Positions 1 through 8,838 of a stretch of DNA of 64,000 bases are shown here, in pieces; the first letter of the stretch is position 1; every line of letters starts with the position of its first letter. The DNA comes from Lentisphaerota bacterium. GTDB taxonomy: Bacteria; Verrucomicrobiota; Lentisphaeria; Victivallales; Victivallaceae. The DNA lies in the NCBI GenBank assembly GCA_017134815.1, contig CP071032.1, positions 248,001 through 312,000 of the forward strand. The letters run 5' to 3'. The position numbers and the translations under genes were made by a program. Under the pieces are notes generated by a model. It was not told the origin of the DNA. It was given only the letters and a program-made list of their open reading frames with translations, and did not search any database.

Positions 1-2200
1 TTCCGGCGCCCTGCTGGCTATTTTTATCGGTACAACGGTTTTGTTTGCCGTTTCTCCGCAGTCTTTTTCTGACCGGACAAGCGACTTGGGAATTGGTCGA
101 AAGTCAGCTCCGGCGTACGCTTTATCCGGAGGGGTAATTGGTCAGGTGCTGGCTTCTCCTTCAGACGGTGAAATTCAGCCTGGTTATGTGCGCCGCTTTA
201 TCGGGACGGTCGGGACGGTTATTGTTGCAATGGTGTTTTTACTGGCAGGACTGATTTTCCTCTGGCTGGCTGACTGGCATGTTGTCGCCAGGGCAATGCT
301 GTCCAATGTACCAGCCGCCGCTGATGCGGTTAACGGCCTGGCGAGTCGGATACGTGAACGCGAAGCGGCGGCCGCAGCCGCAAACGGAACAGCTATTGAA
401 GGCGGGCCGGATCCAGAGGAGGACGAAGATGAAAGCCGCTCTATCGGCAGCGCCCGTGAAGCCCTGCTGCGGTTGCGCAGACAGAAAGTTACGGGACAGG
501 AAGACCAGGAGGATGAACCGGAGGACGCTGAACCGCCTCAGGCTGAAGATCCGGAACCAGTGATTGAAACTCCTGTTCCACTGAGTTCACAGCCACTGTC
601 CCCAAGTACACACACAGCAGATGGCAAGTTAAATGATGCTGCCCCGGATACTCATACTACTGTCAAGGGACAGGAGGTGTCAGCGCCAAAACGTGCTGAA
701 GAATTTATAATGCCGCCTATAACCATGCTGGGCAAAGGTCCGGAAGCTTCTGGCGAGAGTGTTGCGGCGATTGATCATGCCAAAGAGATTCTGCAGCAGA
801 CACTTGAGAGCTTTAATATTGACGGTCATGTGACCGGGTATGTCAGCGGACCGAGGGTAACCCGCTATGAGATTTCACTCTCTCCAGGAATTAAAGTGGA
901 GAAAGTAGCTAATATTGGTAACAACATAGCTATGGAGCTTGAGGCACAGAGTATTCGTATTCTGGCTCCGATTCCAGGCAAAAATGCTGTGGGGGTTGAA
1001 GCGCCGAATTCAAAAGCTCAGGCGGTTTTCCTGCGTTCGCTTATGGAGACAGATACCTGGAAACGCTGTAATTGTGAAATCCCGATTGTACTGGGTAAGG
1101 ATGTCAGCGGCAAGCCGATAATTCTGGATTTGGCCAAAGCTCCTCACCTGCTGATCGCCGGAGCTACGGGCAGTGGTAAAAGTGTATGTATGAATACGCT
1201 GATAATGAGTCTCCTGTTCAAATTCAATCCTGAGGAGCTGCGCATGATTCTGGTAGATCCGAAGGTTGTGGAGATGGAAATGTACTCGTCGCTGCCGCAT
1301 TTGATTACGCCAGTCGTCAATGATCCGCAAAAAGTCCCGGTAGCCTTGCGCTGGGCTGTAAATGAGATGGAGAAACGGTACCGGATTCTGGCAAAAGCCA
1401 GAGTCAAAAACCTGAAAGGTTATAACAGTAGAACTATTCCGCAGCATCCCGTGCTTGATGCTGATGGCAAGCCGATTCCGGATAAGTTGCCGGTACTGGT
1501 AATCATTGTTGACGAGCTGGCTGACGTGATGATGACCGATGCTAAAAGCGATGTTGAAACATCAATTGCCAGAATCGCCCAGAAAGGGCGAGCCGCGGGT
1601 GTCCACATTGTCATTGCCACCCAGCGTCCTTCGACAAATATTATTACCGGTGTAATCAAAGCCAACCTGCCGACAAGAATTGCGTTCCGGGTTGGATCTA
1701 TTGTTGACAGCCGGGTTATTCTTGATCAGAAAGGAGCTGAAACCCTGCTTGGCAGAGGTGATATGCTGTTTATTCCGCCGGGCAGTGCCAATCTGGACCG
1801 TATTCAAGGAGCCATGGTTGCCGATGAGGATATTGAAAAGGTGGTGGATTTTGTTGCCGGTCAGGCTGAACAGGAATTTGATAATAAAGTGGTTTCAGAA
1901 GAGGATGAAAATGGAACCGGGGCTTCTTCAGAGGCTTCAATCAGCGATGCTCCTGAAATTGATCCAATCATCAAAAAATACCTTAATCCCGGTGATGATG
2001 ACTTGATGCGGCGGGCTCTTGAGATTATCTTACTGGAACGCAAAGCAAGTACCAGTTACTTGCAGCGGCGTTTGAAAATCGGATACAACAGATCCGCTGA
2101 ACTGATAGATATGCTTGAGGATCGCGGTATTGTCGGACCGCCGGGACCGGGAGGTTCTAAACGCGAAATACTGGTTTTTGATGAAATAGAAAACAGTTGA
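1..2200 (+). CDS. ftsK: DNA translocase FtsK (5' end outside window)
   Basis: Hexameric double-stranded DNA pump that clears and segregates the chromosome terminus at the division septum. The frame is open from base 2, so the gene begins upstream of the window; the in-frame TTG at 41 is not a real start. Visible in order: membrane segments (one near the left edge, one at about bases 205-290), a Glu/Asp/Pro-rich linker (about 340-700), then the RecA-like motor with Walker A GATGSGKS at 1160-1183 and Walker B-type LVIIVDELADVMM at about 1496-1534. The end is the gamma winged helix (about 2005-2190, RRALEIILLERKASTSYLQR), which reads KOPS-type sequences in known FtsKs. It is followed within 20 bases by a RodZ-like gene. 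Family call is certain; only the N-terminus is missing. Confidence 0.95.
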   Translation, partial: SGALLAIFIGTTVLFAVSPQSFSDRTSDLGIGRKSAPAYALSGGVIGQVLASPSDGEIQPGYVRRFIGTVGTVIVAMVFLLAGLIFLWLADWHVVARAMLSNVPAAADAVNGLASRIREREAAAAAANGTAIEGGPDPEEDEDESRSIGSAREALLRLRRQKVTGQEDQEDEPEDAEPPQAEDPEPVIETPVPLSSQPLSPSTHTADGKLNDAAPDTHTTVKGQEVSAPKRAEEFIMPPITMLGKGPEASGESVAAIDHAKEILQQTLESFNIDGHVTGYVSGPRVTRYEISLSPGIKVEKVANIGNNIAMELEAQSIRILAPIPGKNAVGVEAPNSKAQAVFLRSLMETDTWKRCNCEIPIVLGKDVSGKPIILDLAKAPHLLIAGATGSGKSVCMNTLIMSLLFKFNPEELRMILVDPKVVEMEMYSSLPHLITPVVNDPQKVPVALRWAVNEMEKRYRILAKARVKNLKGYNSRTIPQHPVLDADGKPIPDKLPVLVIIVDELADVMMTDAKSDVETSIARIAQKGRAAGVHIVIATQRPSTNIITGVIKANLPTRIAFRVGSIVDSRVILDQKGAETLLGRGDMLFIPPGSANLDRIQGAMVADEDIEKVVDFVAGQAEQEFDNKVVSEEDENGTGASSEASISDAPEIDPIIKKYLNPGDDDLMRRALEIILLERKASTSYLQRRLKIGYNRSAELIDMLEDRGIVGPPGPGGSKREILVFDEIENS

Positions 2201-2217
2201 CGAGGGAGTGCAGGGTT

Positions 2218-3168
2218 ATGGAACTGTGGAAAGATGTCAAAGCAGAATCTGAGTCCGTTAATTCAGAAAATGAAGATCAGCTGACGCTGGGTTTTGTTGA
2301 AAACTCTGACAATCCGACCTCGGTTAATGATTTGAGCACACCTGTCAAAGATGAGCATCTCGAACCTGTAACAAATGAAAATCAAATGGAAAACATTGAA
2401 GATAATATAGATTCCAGAAAACCCGGGCCGCATATTTTCAGGCCGGCGCAAAGTCAGATTGACGCAGCTTTGAAAAAACAGCAAAGCCACAGCAGGGCCC
2501 GGGAAGCAAAAAAAGCCGGAAGCGATAAAGAAAAAATGTACGAAAACAATAACAACAACTCAGCTGATGCTCCTGTAAAAAAACAAGCAAAAGAAGGCAA
2601 AAGTACTAAAAAGGAGGCTCTCAAGTCCGGTGCCGCATCATTTGGCAAGTATTTGCAGGAGACCAGAATCGAACAGGGATACAGCGTTGCTCAAGTCGAG
2701 GACGCCACCAAAATTCGCTCTTATTATATTGAAGCGCTTGAAAATGAGCAGGTGGAAAAACTGCCTCCCGGTGTATTTATTTTTGCTTATGTAAGAAGTA
2801 TATGCTCGTTTTATAAAACACCGCAGGGGAAAGTTGATTATATTCTGGCAGAACTTAAATCCAGGCTGGACAAAGGGGTTCCGCAGGAACTCTATGAGAA
2901 TATAAACCTTGATTATGAGGTTGACCAGGAGAGTGAGCAGCGCTTGCGTAACTTGACCTGGCTTATTTCAGGTGGAGCAGTGTTACTTGTAGCTATTATA
3001 ACAGCTGCCGTTATCATCCTGATTCCGGGTAAGCCCGCCAAGGCTGCAAAAACCAAACCGGTGATTGTTATTACAGGAGAAAAAGTAAACGAGGCACAAC
3101 TGGAAACTATAATAACCGGCAAGCCTCAGACTCTGGATATTTCTGCGTTGCCGGTCAACGACCAGTAG
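2218..3168 (+). CDS. RodZ-like HTH membrane protein
   Basis: Protein of 316 aa. An acidic, Gln/Lys-rich N-terminal half precedes a Cro/C1-type helix-turn-helix of the HTH_25/RodZ family (SFGKYLQETRIEQGYSVAQV through ALENEQVEKLPPGVF, about residues 142-200). One transmembrane helix follows (TWLISGGAVLLVAIITAAVI, about residues 248-270), then a short outer tail of about 45 residues. RodZ links MreB filaments to the envelope; the order cytoplasmic HTH, TM, periplasmic tail matches, but the tail is shorter than in E. coli RodZ and the long N-terminal extension is atypical. An upstream in-frame TTG at 2197 overlaps the ftsK stop; I prefer ATG 2218 because GAGGGAG lies about 10 bases before it. Probably co-transcribed with ftsK. 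Confidence 0.7.
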   Translation: MELWKDVKAESESVNSENEDQLTLGFVENSDNPTSVNDLSTPVKDEHLEPVTNENQMENIEDNIDSRKPGPHIFRPAQSQIDAALKKQQSHSRAREAKKAGSDKEKMYENNNNNSADAPVKKQAKEGKSTKKEALKSGAASFGKYLQETRIEQGYSVAQVEDATKIRSYYIEALENEQVEKLPPGVFIFAYVRSICSFYKTPQGKVDYILAELKSRLDKGVPQELYENINLDYEVDQESEQRLRNLTWLISGGAVLLVAIITAAVIILIPGKPAKAAKTKPVIVITGEKVNEAQLETIITGKPQTLDISALPVNDQ

Positions 3169-3287
3169 TCCAGTTTTTACGTCAAGCAAAACTGGCTGTA
3201 AATGCCGGTCACATCTTATTGTAAGTGATTTAAATCAATTTTTAATTGGTAAATTTAAATAGTTCGTCTATATTAGAGGCTATGAAT

Positions 3288-3734
3288 ATGAAAATTCTGG
3301 TTATAAATGGACCCAACTTACAGCTCCTGGGGAGAAGGGAGCCGGAAATTTACGGCAAGCTTACTTTGGATGATCTTGAAGATCAACTGAAGCAGGTTGC
3401 TGCAGCATTCCCTGTTGAACTGGATTTTTTCCAGTCAAATCATGAGGGGGCTATTGTCGACTGTATTGGCAATGCGCCACAGAACGGATTTTCCGGAATA
3501 ATTATCAATCCCGCCGCTTATACTCACACCAGTGTCGCTATTCTTGATGCCTTAAAAGGCGCAGGGCTGCCTGCAGTCGAGGTTCATTTGAGCAATGTTA
3601 AATCCCGGGAAAGTTTCAGGCAGCACTCCTATACGGCAGCCGCCTGTGTCGGGGTAATTGCCGGTCTCGGTTTTGATGGTTATGAGTGGGCTTTGCGCTC
3701 GCTTGTAAGAATTTTAAATAAAGGAAGCCTCTGA
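3288..3734 (+). CDS. aroQ: type II 3-dehydroquinate dehydratase
   Basis: Converts 3-dehydroquinate to 3-dehydroshikimate in the shikimate pathway (cytoplasmic dodecamer in the family). 148 aa, the usual length. Family motifs are present: NGPNLQLLGRREPEIYG with the catalytic Tyr, FFQSNHEGAIVD, INPAAYTHTSVAI, EVHLSN with the catalytic His, and SRESFRQHS. ATG 3288 is preferred over ATG 3282 and an upstream GTG-type start because AGAGG at 3275-3279 is correctly spaced for it and the protein then begins MKILVINGPN as in homologues. It lies about 100 bases upstream of accB, an aroQ-accB-accC order common in bacteria. Confidence 0.95.
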   Translation: MKILVINGPNLQLLGRREPEIYGKLTLDDLEDQLKQVAAAFPVELDFFQSNHEGAIVDCIGNAPQNGFSGIIINPAAYTHTSVAILDALKGAGLPAVEVHLSNVKSRESFRQHSYTAAACVGVIAGLGFDGYEWALRSLVRILNKGSL

Positions 3735-3830
3735 TAACTGCTTTTTAAAGCCGGTTATCTGGAGATATTCTCAAGACAATTAATTAAGCATTTTAAGTCA
3801 AGAAATAAAATATGAGAGGATTTTTCAACG

Positions 3831-4295
3831 ATGAAAATTGAAGAAATCAAAACAATAGTCAAAATGATGTCTGAAAACGATCTTACAGAGTTTAAGATCG
3901 AAGCGGAAGAATACAACCTCTGCATCAGACGCGGTGGTGATAAAACTCAGGTTGTTGCAGCTCCAGCTCAGGTGATTCAGAGTGCTCCGGTAGCCGCTCC
4001 GATCGCTGCCCCCGCTCCAGCTGCGGCTCCAGCTCCAGCTGCTGAGGAAGCACCAGTTGCTGAAAATACTATTGACTCTCCGATTGTCGGCACTTTCTAT
4101 CGCTCACCTTCTCCGGATACGGATTCTTTTGTACAGGTTGGTGATACTGTTGAGGCTGATACTGTTGTCTGCATTGTCGAAGCGATGAAAGTAATGAACG
4201 AAATTAAAGCTGAAAAGAGCGGAACTATTAAGAAGATTCTTGTTGAAAACGCCACTCCTGTCGAATTTGGTCAGCCCTTATTCGTCATTGACTAA
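3831..4295 (+). CDS. accB: biotin carboxyl carrier protein of acetyl-CoA carboxylase
   Basis: Carries biotin between biotin carboxylase and carboxyltransferase to make malonyl-CoA for fatty acid synthesis. 154 aa, normal for AccB. Residues 1-40 form the N-terminal helix region, residues 42-80 are an Ala/Pro-rich swinging linker made of repeated PA/AAP units, and residues 80-154 form the biotinyl domain with EAMKVMNEI, where K120 is the biotinylated lysine. A good ribosome binding site (GAGAGG) precedes ATG 3831. accC follows after 17 bases, so the pair is one transcription unit. Confidence 0.97.
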   Translation: MKIEEIKTIVKMMSENDLTEFKIEAEEYNLCIRRGGDKTQVVAAPAQVIQSAPVAAPIAAPAPAAAPAPAAEEAPVAENTIDSPIVGTFYRSPSPDTDSFVQVGDTVEADTVVCIVEAMKVMNEIKAEKSGTIKKILVENATPVEFGQPLFVID

Positions 4296-4312
4296 CGCTG
4301 GAGTAATATAGT

Positions 4313-5662
4313 ATGTTTCAAAAAATACTGATCGCAAATCGTGGGGAGATCGCCCTGCGTATTATAAGAGCCTGTCGTGAGCTTGGTATCAAAACGGTTG
4401 TCGTATATTCAGAAGCTGATCGGGAAAGTCTGCCGGTAAAATTTGCTGATGAAGCGGTCTGTATTGGTCCGGCTGCTCCTGCAAGCAGTTACTTGCTCAT
4501 TGAACGCATAATCAGCGTCGCTGAGATTTGTGATGTAGACGCTATTCATCCTGGTTACGGATTCCTGGCGGAAAATGCTCATTTCGCTGAGATTTGCCGT
4601 GACTGCAATATAAAATTTATTGGTCCCTCTCCGGAAGCCATGCGGGCTCTGGGAGACAAAGCGAATGCTCGTGAGACAATGGATAAAGCCGGAGTTCCGA
4701 CTACTCCGGGCAGTGATGGGCTGATTCATAGTGAGGATGACGCACTTAGAATAGCTCATGAACTCAGATATCCGGTTATTATCAAAGCTTCGGCCGGCGG
4801 CGGCGGTCGCGGAATGCGTATTGCGCATAATGATGCCAGCTTGATTCAAGGATTTCACGCGGCTCGTACTGAAGCGGAGAATGCTTTTGGTAACGGCTCG
4901 CTTTATATGGAAAAGTTTATTATTAATCCGAAGCACATTGAGATTCAGATTATTGCTGATGAACATGGCAATGTCTGCCATCTTGGTGAGCGTGACTGTT
5001 CGATCCAGCGCCGTCAGCAAAAGCTGATTGAGGAATCTCCATCTCCGGCTTTGAATGCAAAAATGCGTGAAAAAATGGGCCGGGCCGCAGTAAAAGCTGC
5101 TAAAGCGGCCAATTACACCAATGCGGGAACAATTGAGTTTCTGTTCAGCGAAGGTGAATTTTATTTCATGGAAATGAACACCCGTATCCAGGTTGAGCAT
5201 CCGGTTACTGAAGAAGTCACCAACGTTGACCTTATAAAGGAAATGATCAAGGTTGCGGCAGGAGAAAAACTTTCCTTCACACAGAAAGATGTAAAAGTGG
5301 AAGGACATGCGATCGAATGCCGGATTAATGCAGAGGATCCATCCAGAAACTTTACCCCGAATCCAGGCAAGGTTGATTTGTTCATTCCGGCTGGTGGCAT
5401 TGGGGTCAGAATAGATTCACATGTTTACAGCGGTTATACAATCCCGCCTTACTATGACAGCATGATAGCCAAACTTATAGTAAAGGGGAAAGACCGTAAA
5501 CAGGCTCTTATCAGATGCCGCAGGGCACTGGAGGAGTTTACTGTGGAAGGAATCAGTACTACAATTCCGTTTACTCAGCAGGTCATTTCCAAGAAAGACT
5601 TTGCTCAGGGTAAATACGATACTGGTTTTATTGAAAAGATGATGCAGGACCAAGGAAAATAG
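4313..5662 (+). CDS. accC: biotin carboxylase subunit of acetyl-CoA carboxylase
   Basis: ATP-grasp enzyme that carboxylates AccB-biotin with bicarbonate and ATP. 449 aa, the standard length. Visible: the N-terminal biotin-carboxylase domain starting [17 protein letters not shown], the glycine-rich ATP lid [14 protein letters not shown], the [19 protein letters not shown] segment, the metal and active-site strand [16 protein letters not shown], and the C-terminal domain with [14 protein letters not shown]. Partner of the adjacent accB. Confidence 0.97.
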   Translation: MFQKILIANRGEIALRIIRACRELGIKTVVVYSEADRESLPVKFADEAVCIGPAAPASSYLLIERIISVAEICDVDAIHPGYGFLAENAHFAEICRDCNIKFIGPSPEAMRALGDKANARETMDKAGVPTTPGSDGLIHSEDDALRIAHELRYPVIIKASAGGGGRGMRIAHNDASLIQGFHAARTEAENAFGNGSLYMEKFIINPKHIEIQIIADEHGNVCHLGERDCSIQRRQQKLIEESPSPALNAKMREKMGRAAVKAAKAANYTNAGTIEFLFSEGEFYFMEMNTRIQVEHPVTEEVTNVDLIKEMIKVAAGEKLSFTQKDVKVEGHAIECRINAEDPSRNFTPNPGKVDLFIPAGGIGVRIDSHVYSGYTIPPYYDSMIAKLIVKGKDRKQALIRCRRALEEFTVEGISTTIPFTQQVISKKDFAQGKYDTGFIEKMMQDQGK

Positions 5663-5791
5663 TTTCTGTTAATTTGTTCCAATAAGCATAAGTTCCTTTT
5701 AATATCAGTCTTAAGCCTTATTTATGGGTTGATGTTGAATTTGAATAACTTTATAATAAATGCAGCTAATGCTTTATAAGGAGAGTAAATT

Positions 5792-6232
5792 ATGACTAAA
5801 ACAGCTTCAAAAGCTAAAAAAGAAACCACTGAAGCCATTGCATGTGAAAAAGGCACTGAGCTTGGTTTGATAAAGATTCATGAGAACGTTGTGTGCTCTA
5901 TTGTACGCAAAGCGGCATTGTCAGTACCGGGAGTCTCCCGTTTGTCAGGAAGTTCTTTTGTCGATAATATCGCTGAGATTGTCGGAAGTCGCAAAATTCA
6001 TGACCGTGCTATTGATATTAACATGCATGACGACAAGGTTGACGTTGAGATCAAAGTCAATATCAAATTTGACTTTAAAGTTCCTGAAGTCGCCGAGCAT
6101 GTCCAGACTGCTATAATTGAACAGGTAGAAAGCGTCACCGGCATGACTGTTACCGGTGTAAACGTAGTTGTTCAGGAAATTGAGGATGCTATTGAAGAAG
6201 ATAGTATTGAGGCAGAAATACCGGAAGTTTAA
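5792..6232 (+). CDS. Asp23/Gls24 family envelope-stress-type protein
   Basis: 146 aa protein matching the Asp23 (DUF322) fold: a Lys-rich start, then GLIKIHENVVCSIVRKAALS, VPGVSRLSG, VDVEIKVNIKFDFKVPEVAE and VTGMTVTGVNVVVQEIED. In Gram-positives Asp23 coats the inner face of the membrane through an anchor protein; its role in diderms is not well known. AGGAGAG lies just before ATG 5792. The next gene encodes a one-TM protein with a related C-terminal domain, so the two probably form a complex. A 129-base gap separates it from accC. Confidence 0.85.
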   Translation: MTKTASKAKKETTEAIACEKGTELGLIKIHENVVCSIVRKAALSVPGVSRLSGSSFVDNIAEIVGSRKIHDRAIDINMHDDKVDVEIKVNIKFDFKVPEVAEHVQTAIIEQVESVTGMTVTGVNVVVQEIEDAIEEDSIEAEIPEV

Positions 6233-6247
6233 AAGCGCAGGTGAATC

Positions 6248-6829
6248 ATGCAGGAGCTGATCAATAAAATTTTGCAGTTCGAAAAAGTGCAGCTGAATGA
6301 TTTCAACAAAGGTTATCTGGCCGGGGTTGCTATCGTACTGCTGGTCATACTGGCATTGCTGGTACTTCGAATAATACTGGCTCTGATTTTTCGCAAGAAA
6401 CGCTGTTCCAGCATTAAGATGAAGGCTGATAACGGCGATACCTGTGTTTCGCGTGCGGCAATTACTTCTGTGGTAAAGTCTTTGGAAAAAGAATTCAAAT
6501 TTATTTCTATTTCCCGAGTCAACCTTTATGCTACAAAGAAAGCCCAGTTTCTGGATATCCTGATTGACTTTGATGCCTCAGGAGGTGGTTTACCGCCTCA
6601 ATCTGATAAGTTCAAGTCACGGGTTCTGGAAGCGGTTGGTGAAGTTTTCGGTATCCATACCATAAAGAAAGTTCACCTGAACCTCAGGCACATCAACCTG
6701 GATAAAGCGCCGGTGAAGACTCTGCCGAACGCTGAGCTTCCCAAGATCGAGGCCAGGAGTGCGGCTGGGGTTGAGGAAAAACCATTTACTCCGGATATTA
6801 CTACTGATGCAGCTGATTCTAGCATCTAA
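6248..6829 (+). CDS. AmaP-like membrane anchor with Asp23-like domain
   Basis: 193 aa. One hydrophobic helix at about residues 26-48 (LAGVAIVLLVILALLVLRII) is followed by a basic stretch and then a soluble domain whose pattern (ISRAAITSVVKSLEKEF-like start, DILIDFDASGGGLP, VHLNLRHIN) resembles the Asp23/AmaP alkaline-shock family. AmaP anchors Asp23 to the membrane in Staphylococcus; that role here is inferred from the gene order, 15 bases after the Asp23 gene. The last 23 bases overlap the start of maf in another frame, so the three genes are probably translationally coupled. Confidence 0.6.
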   Translation: MQELINKILQFEKVQLNDFNKGYLAGVAIVLLVILALLVLRIILALIFRKKRCSSIKMKADNGDTCVSRAAITSVVKSLEKEFKFISISRVNLYATKKAQFLDILIDFDASGGGLPPQSDKFKSRVLEAVGEVFGIHTIKKVHLNLRHINLDKAPVKTLPNAELPKIEARSAAGVEEKPFTPDITTDAADSSI

Positions 6830-7394
6830 TTCCGAGCGGCGAAAAGTATTGCTCAAAGAGATGGGACTTGATTTTGATCAGGTCCCATCTTTTGTTGCCG
6901 AGGCGGGGCCTGGCGAGTGTTTCTGTCCGGATACTACGCTGATCAACGCAAGCCGCAAGGCGGAGGATATCGCGCAAAGATTCCCAGATGCCCTGATTAT
7001 CGGTGCTGACACCGTTATTGAATGGAATGGCGCGGTTATTGGAAAGCCTGCTGACCTGGCGGATGCCAGACGTATACTGATGGAACTGTCCGGTAGTACT
7101 CATGCCGTTGTTACCGGTATGGCTCTGCGTTCATTGAAGCAGAATATTCGTGTTGATTTTGCTGAATATACACGTGTGACCTTTAAAGAACTTACCCCTT
7201 CCGGTATTGACCAGTACTTGGAGCTTGTCCATGTAATGGACAAAGCTGGGGCATACGCAATACAGGAATATGGTGAAATGCTCGTTGAAGCAATAGATGG
7301 CCCGCTGGATAACGTTATCGGTTTGCCATGCAGGCGGCTCGCAGAGGCTCTCAATGCCTGCAGTGCAGCAGCTATGAGTCAAAAATACTTTTGA
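6807..7394 (+). CDS. maf: Maf family nucleoside triphosphate pyrophosphatase
   Basis: Hydrolyses non-canonical or certain canonical pyrimidine NTPs to the NMP and pyrophosphate (house-cleaning). 195 aa from ATG 6807, whose product begins MQLILASNSERRKVLL, the classic Maf N-terminus; a longer upstream reading (from 6759) adds a non-homologous leader. Other motifs: GADTVIEWNGAVIGKP, VVTGMAL, and the C-terminal DKAGAYAIQEYGEMLVEAIDG, closest to the dTTP/UTP-type clade. The start lies inside the previous gene; the 3' end overlaps the convergent murE by 23 bases. Confidence 0.93.
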   Translation: MQLILASNSERRKVLLKEMGLDFDQVPSFVAEAGPGECFCPDTTLINASRKAEDIAQRFPDALIIGADTVIEWNGAVIGKPADLADARRILMELSGSTHAVVTGMALRSLKQNIRVDFAEYTRVTFKELTPSGIDQYLELVHVMDKAGAYAIQEYGEMLVEAIDGPLDNVIGLPCRRLAEALNACSAAAMSQKYF

Positions 7395-8838
7395 CTATCT
7401 GCCGGTCATCAAAATCGTGACGCTTGCCGTTTATTTCCTGATAGTTCTCATGCCCTTTTCCGGCTATTACGACAAAATCTCCCGGCTCTGCTTTTGCAGC
7501 AGCCAGTCTGATTGCTGCCTGACGATCTGAGTCGGTTAGAACATTGCATCTGGAACTGAAACCGGTCATTATATCCTCTATTATTGATTGAGGATTTTCG
7601 GTACGAGGATTATCACTGGTGACGATGACCAGGTCAGAGTATTTTTCAGCAGCCCGGGCCATCCGCGGGCGCTTGGTGCTGTCCCGGTCGCCTCCGCAGC
7701 CGAAAACGGTTATCAAACGGGCTGGAGCTATATTTTTAAGGTTTCTCAGAACATTTTCCAATGCGTCATCGGTATGGGCGTAATCTACGAAAAAACTGAC
7801 TCCGCTTGGTGCCAGATAACTTTCCAGCCTTCCAGGTACAGGAATCTCTGCCGCCAGGACGGATAACACCTTTCCCGGAGGCAACCCAGTGGCAACAGCC
7901 GCACAGAAAACTCCGATGCTGTTATAAGCATTGTATTCCCCGATCAAAGGGGTTTCGAAGTTGTATGCCGTGCCGTTGAAGTCAAGTGTACAGGTAGAGC
8001 CTTTCACGTTTGATAAAAGGTCCTTTATTTGACAGTCTGCGGCGGGATTTTTGCCAAAGGTTATGACGTGCGCTGGTAAATCCATTCGGCTGAGGCGTTC
8101 ACCGTAAGTATCGTCAACGTTGATGACCGCTGTACTTCCGGCTTCGAGATATTCTTGAAAAAGTGCGGCTTTAGCCTTGAAATACCTTTCCATGTCAAGG
8201 TGATAATCCAGGTGATCTCCGGACAGATTAGTGAATATTGCAGTTTTGAATTTTGAACTGCCAAGCCGATGCTGATCCAGTCCGTGACTTGACACCTCCA
8301 TTACGGCGGCGGTGCATTTTGCCGCTTTTATTCCAGAAAAGTGGTTTTGAAGTTCAAACGCTTCCGGAGTGGTGCGGGATGCCGGTATCGACTTGTTACC
8401 ATAGCGGTATTCCACCGTTGACAGTAAGCCTGTTTTTATGCCGCATTCAGAGAGGACCTTGTGGAATAGAAACGCGCAAGTCGTTTTGCCATTAGTTCCG
8501 GTGATTCCATGCAAAGCGAAGGAACTCGCCGGTTTGTTAAAAAAAAACTCACTCAACAGAGCGTATGCATAATAAGAATCTTTCACTCTGATCCGGTTAA
8601 TGCCGGCTGGGGTCGCAATATCATGGCGGGTATAGAAAATAGTTTCAGCCCCGTTCTCAATGGCGGCATTTATATAATTATGCCCGTCCGAAACTGCACC
8701 TTCAATGGCGCAGAATATTGTTTTGGGAATGACTTTGCGTGAGTCGCAGGCTGCCAGCGGAACATCATGATCACAGACTATATTTGATTCCAGGATATGT
8801 TCTGGCAGGTATTTTAAAAATTCATTGAGTTTTTTCAT
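7372..8838 (-). CDS. murE: UDP-MurNAc-tripeptide ligase (meso-DAP adding)
   Basis: Adds the third amino acid to UDP-MurNAc-L-Ala-D-Glu in peptidoglycan synthesis. 488 aa. ATP-binding loop GITGTNGKTTCAF, the central-domain motif HGLDQHR, and the DNPR motif at residues 409-412, which in characterised MurE enzymes selects meso-diaminopimelate rather than lysine. C-terminal Mur ligase domain ends with VVIAGKGHENYQ. Its ATG lies inside the last codons of murF (17-base overlap), so translation is likely coupled. The 3' end overlaps maf on the opposite strand. Confidence 0.96.
   Translation of the reverse strand: MKKLNEFLKYLPEHILESNIVCDHDVPLAACDSRKVIPKTIFCAIEGAVSDGHNYINAAIENGAETIFYTRHDIATPAGINRIRVKDSYYAYALLSEFFFNKPASSFALHGITGTNGKTTCAFLFHKVLSECGIKTGLLSTVEYRYGNKSIPASRTTPEAFELQNHFSGIKAAKCTAAVMEVSSHGLDQHRLGSSKFKTAIFTNLSGDHLDYHLDMERYFKAKAALFQEYLEAGSTAVINVDDTYGERLSRMDLPAHVITFGKNPAADCQIKDLLSNVKGSTCTLDFNGTAYNFETPLIGEYNAYNSIGVFCAAVATGLPPGKVLSVLAAEIPVPGRLESYLAPSGVSFFVDYAHTDDALENVLRNLKNIAPARLITVFGCGGDRDSTKRPRMARAAEKYSDLVIVTSDNPRTENPQSIIEDIMTGFSSRCNVLTDSDRQAAIRLAAAKAEPGDFVVIAGKGHENYQEINGKRHDFDDRQIVKSIFDS

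Noticed and set aside
3170-3195. CCAGTTTT/AAAACTGG hairpin after the RodZ-like gene
   Set aside because: No T-tract follows, so it is not called a terminator.
4409-5308. 299-codon ORF opposite accC
   Set aside because: Antisense shadow of a conserved gene.
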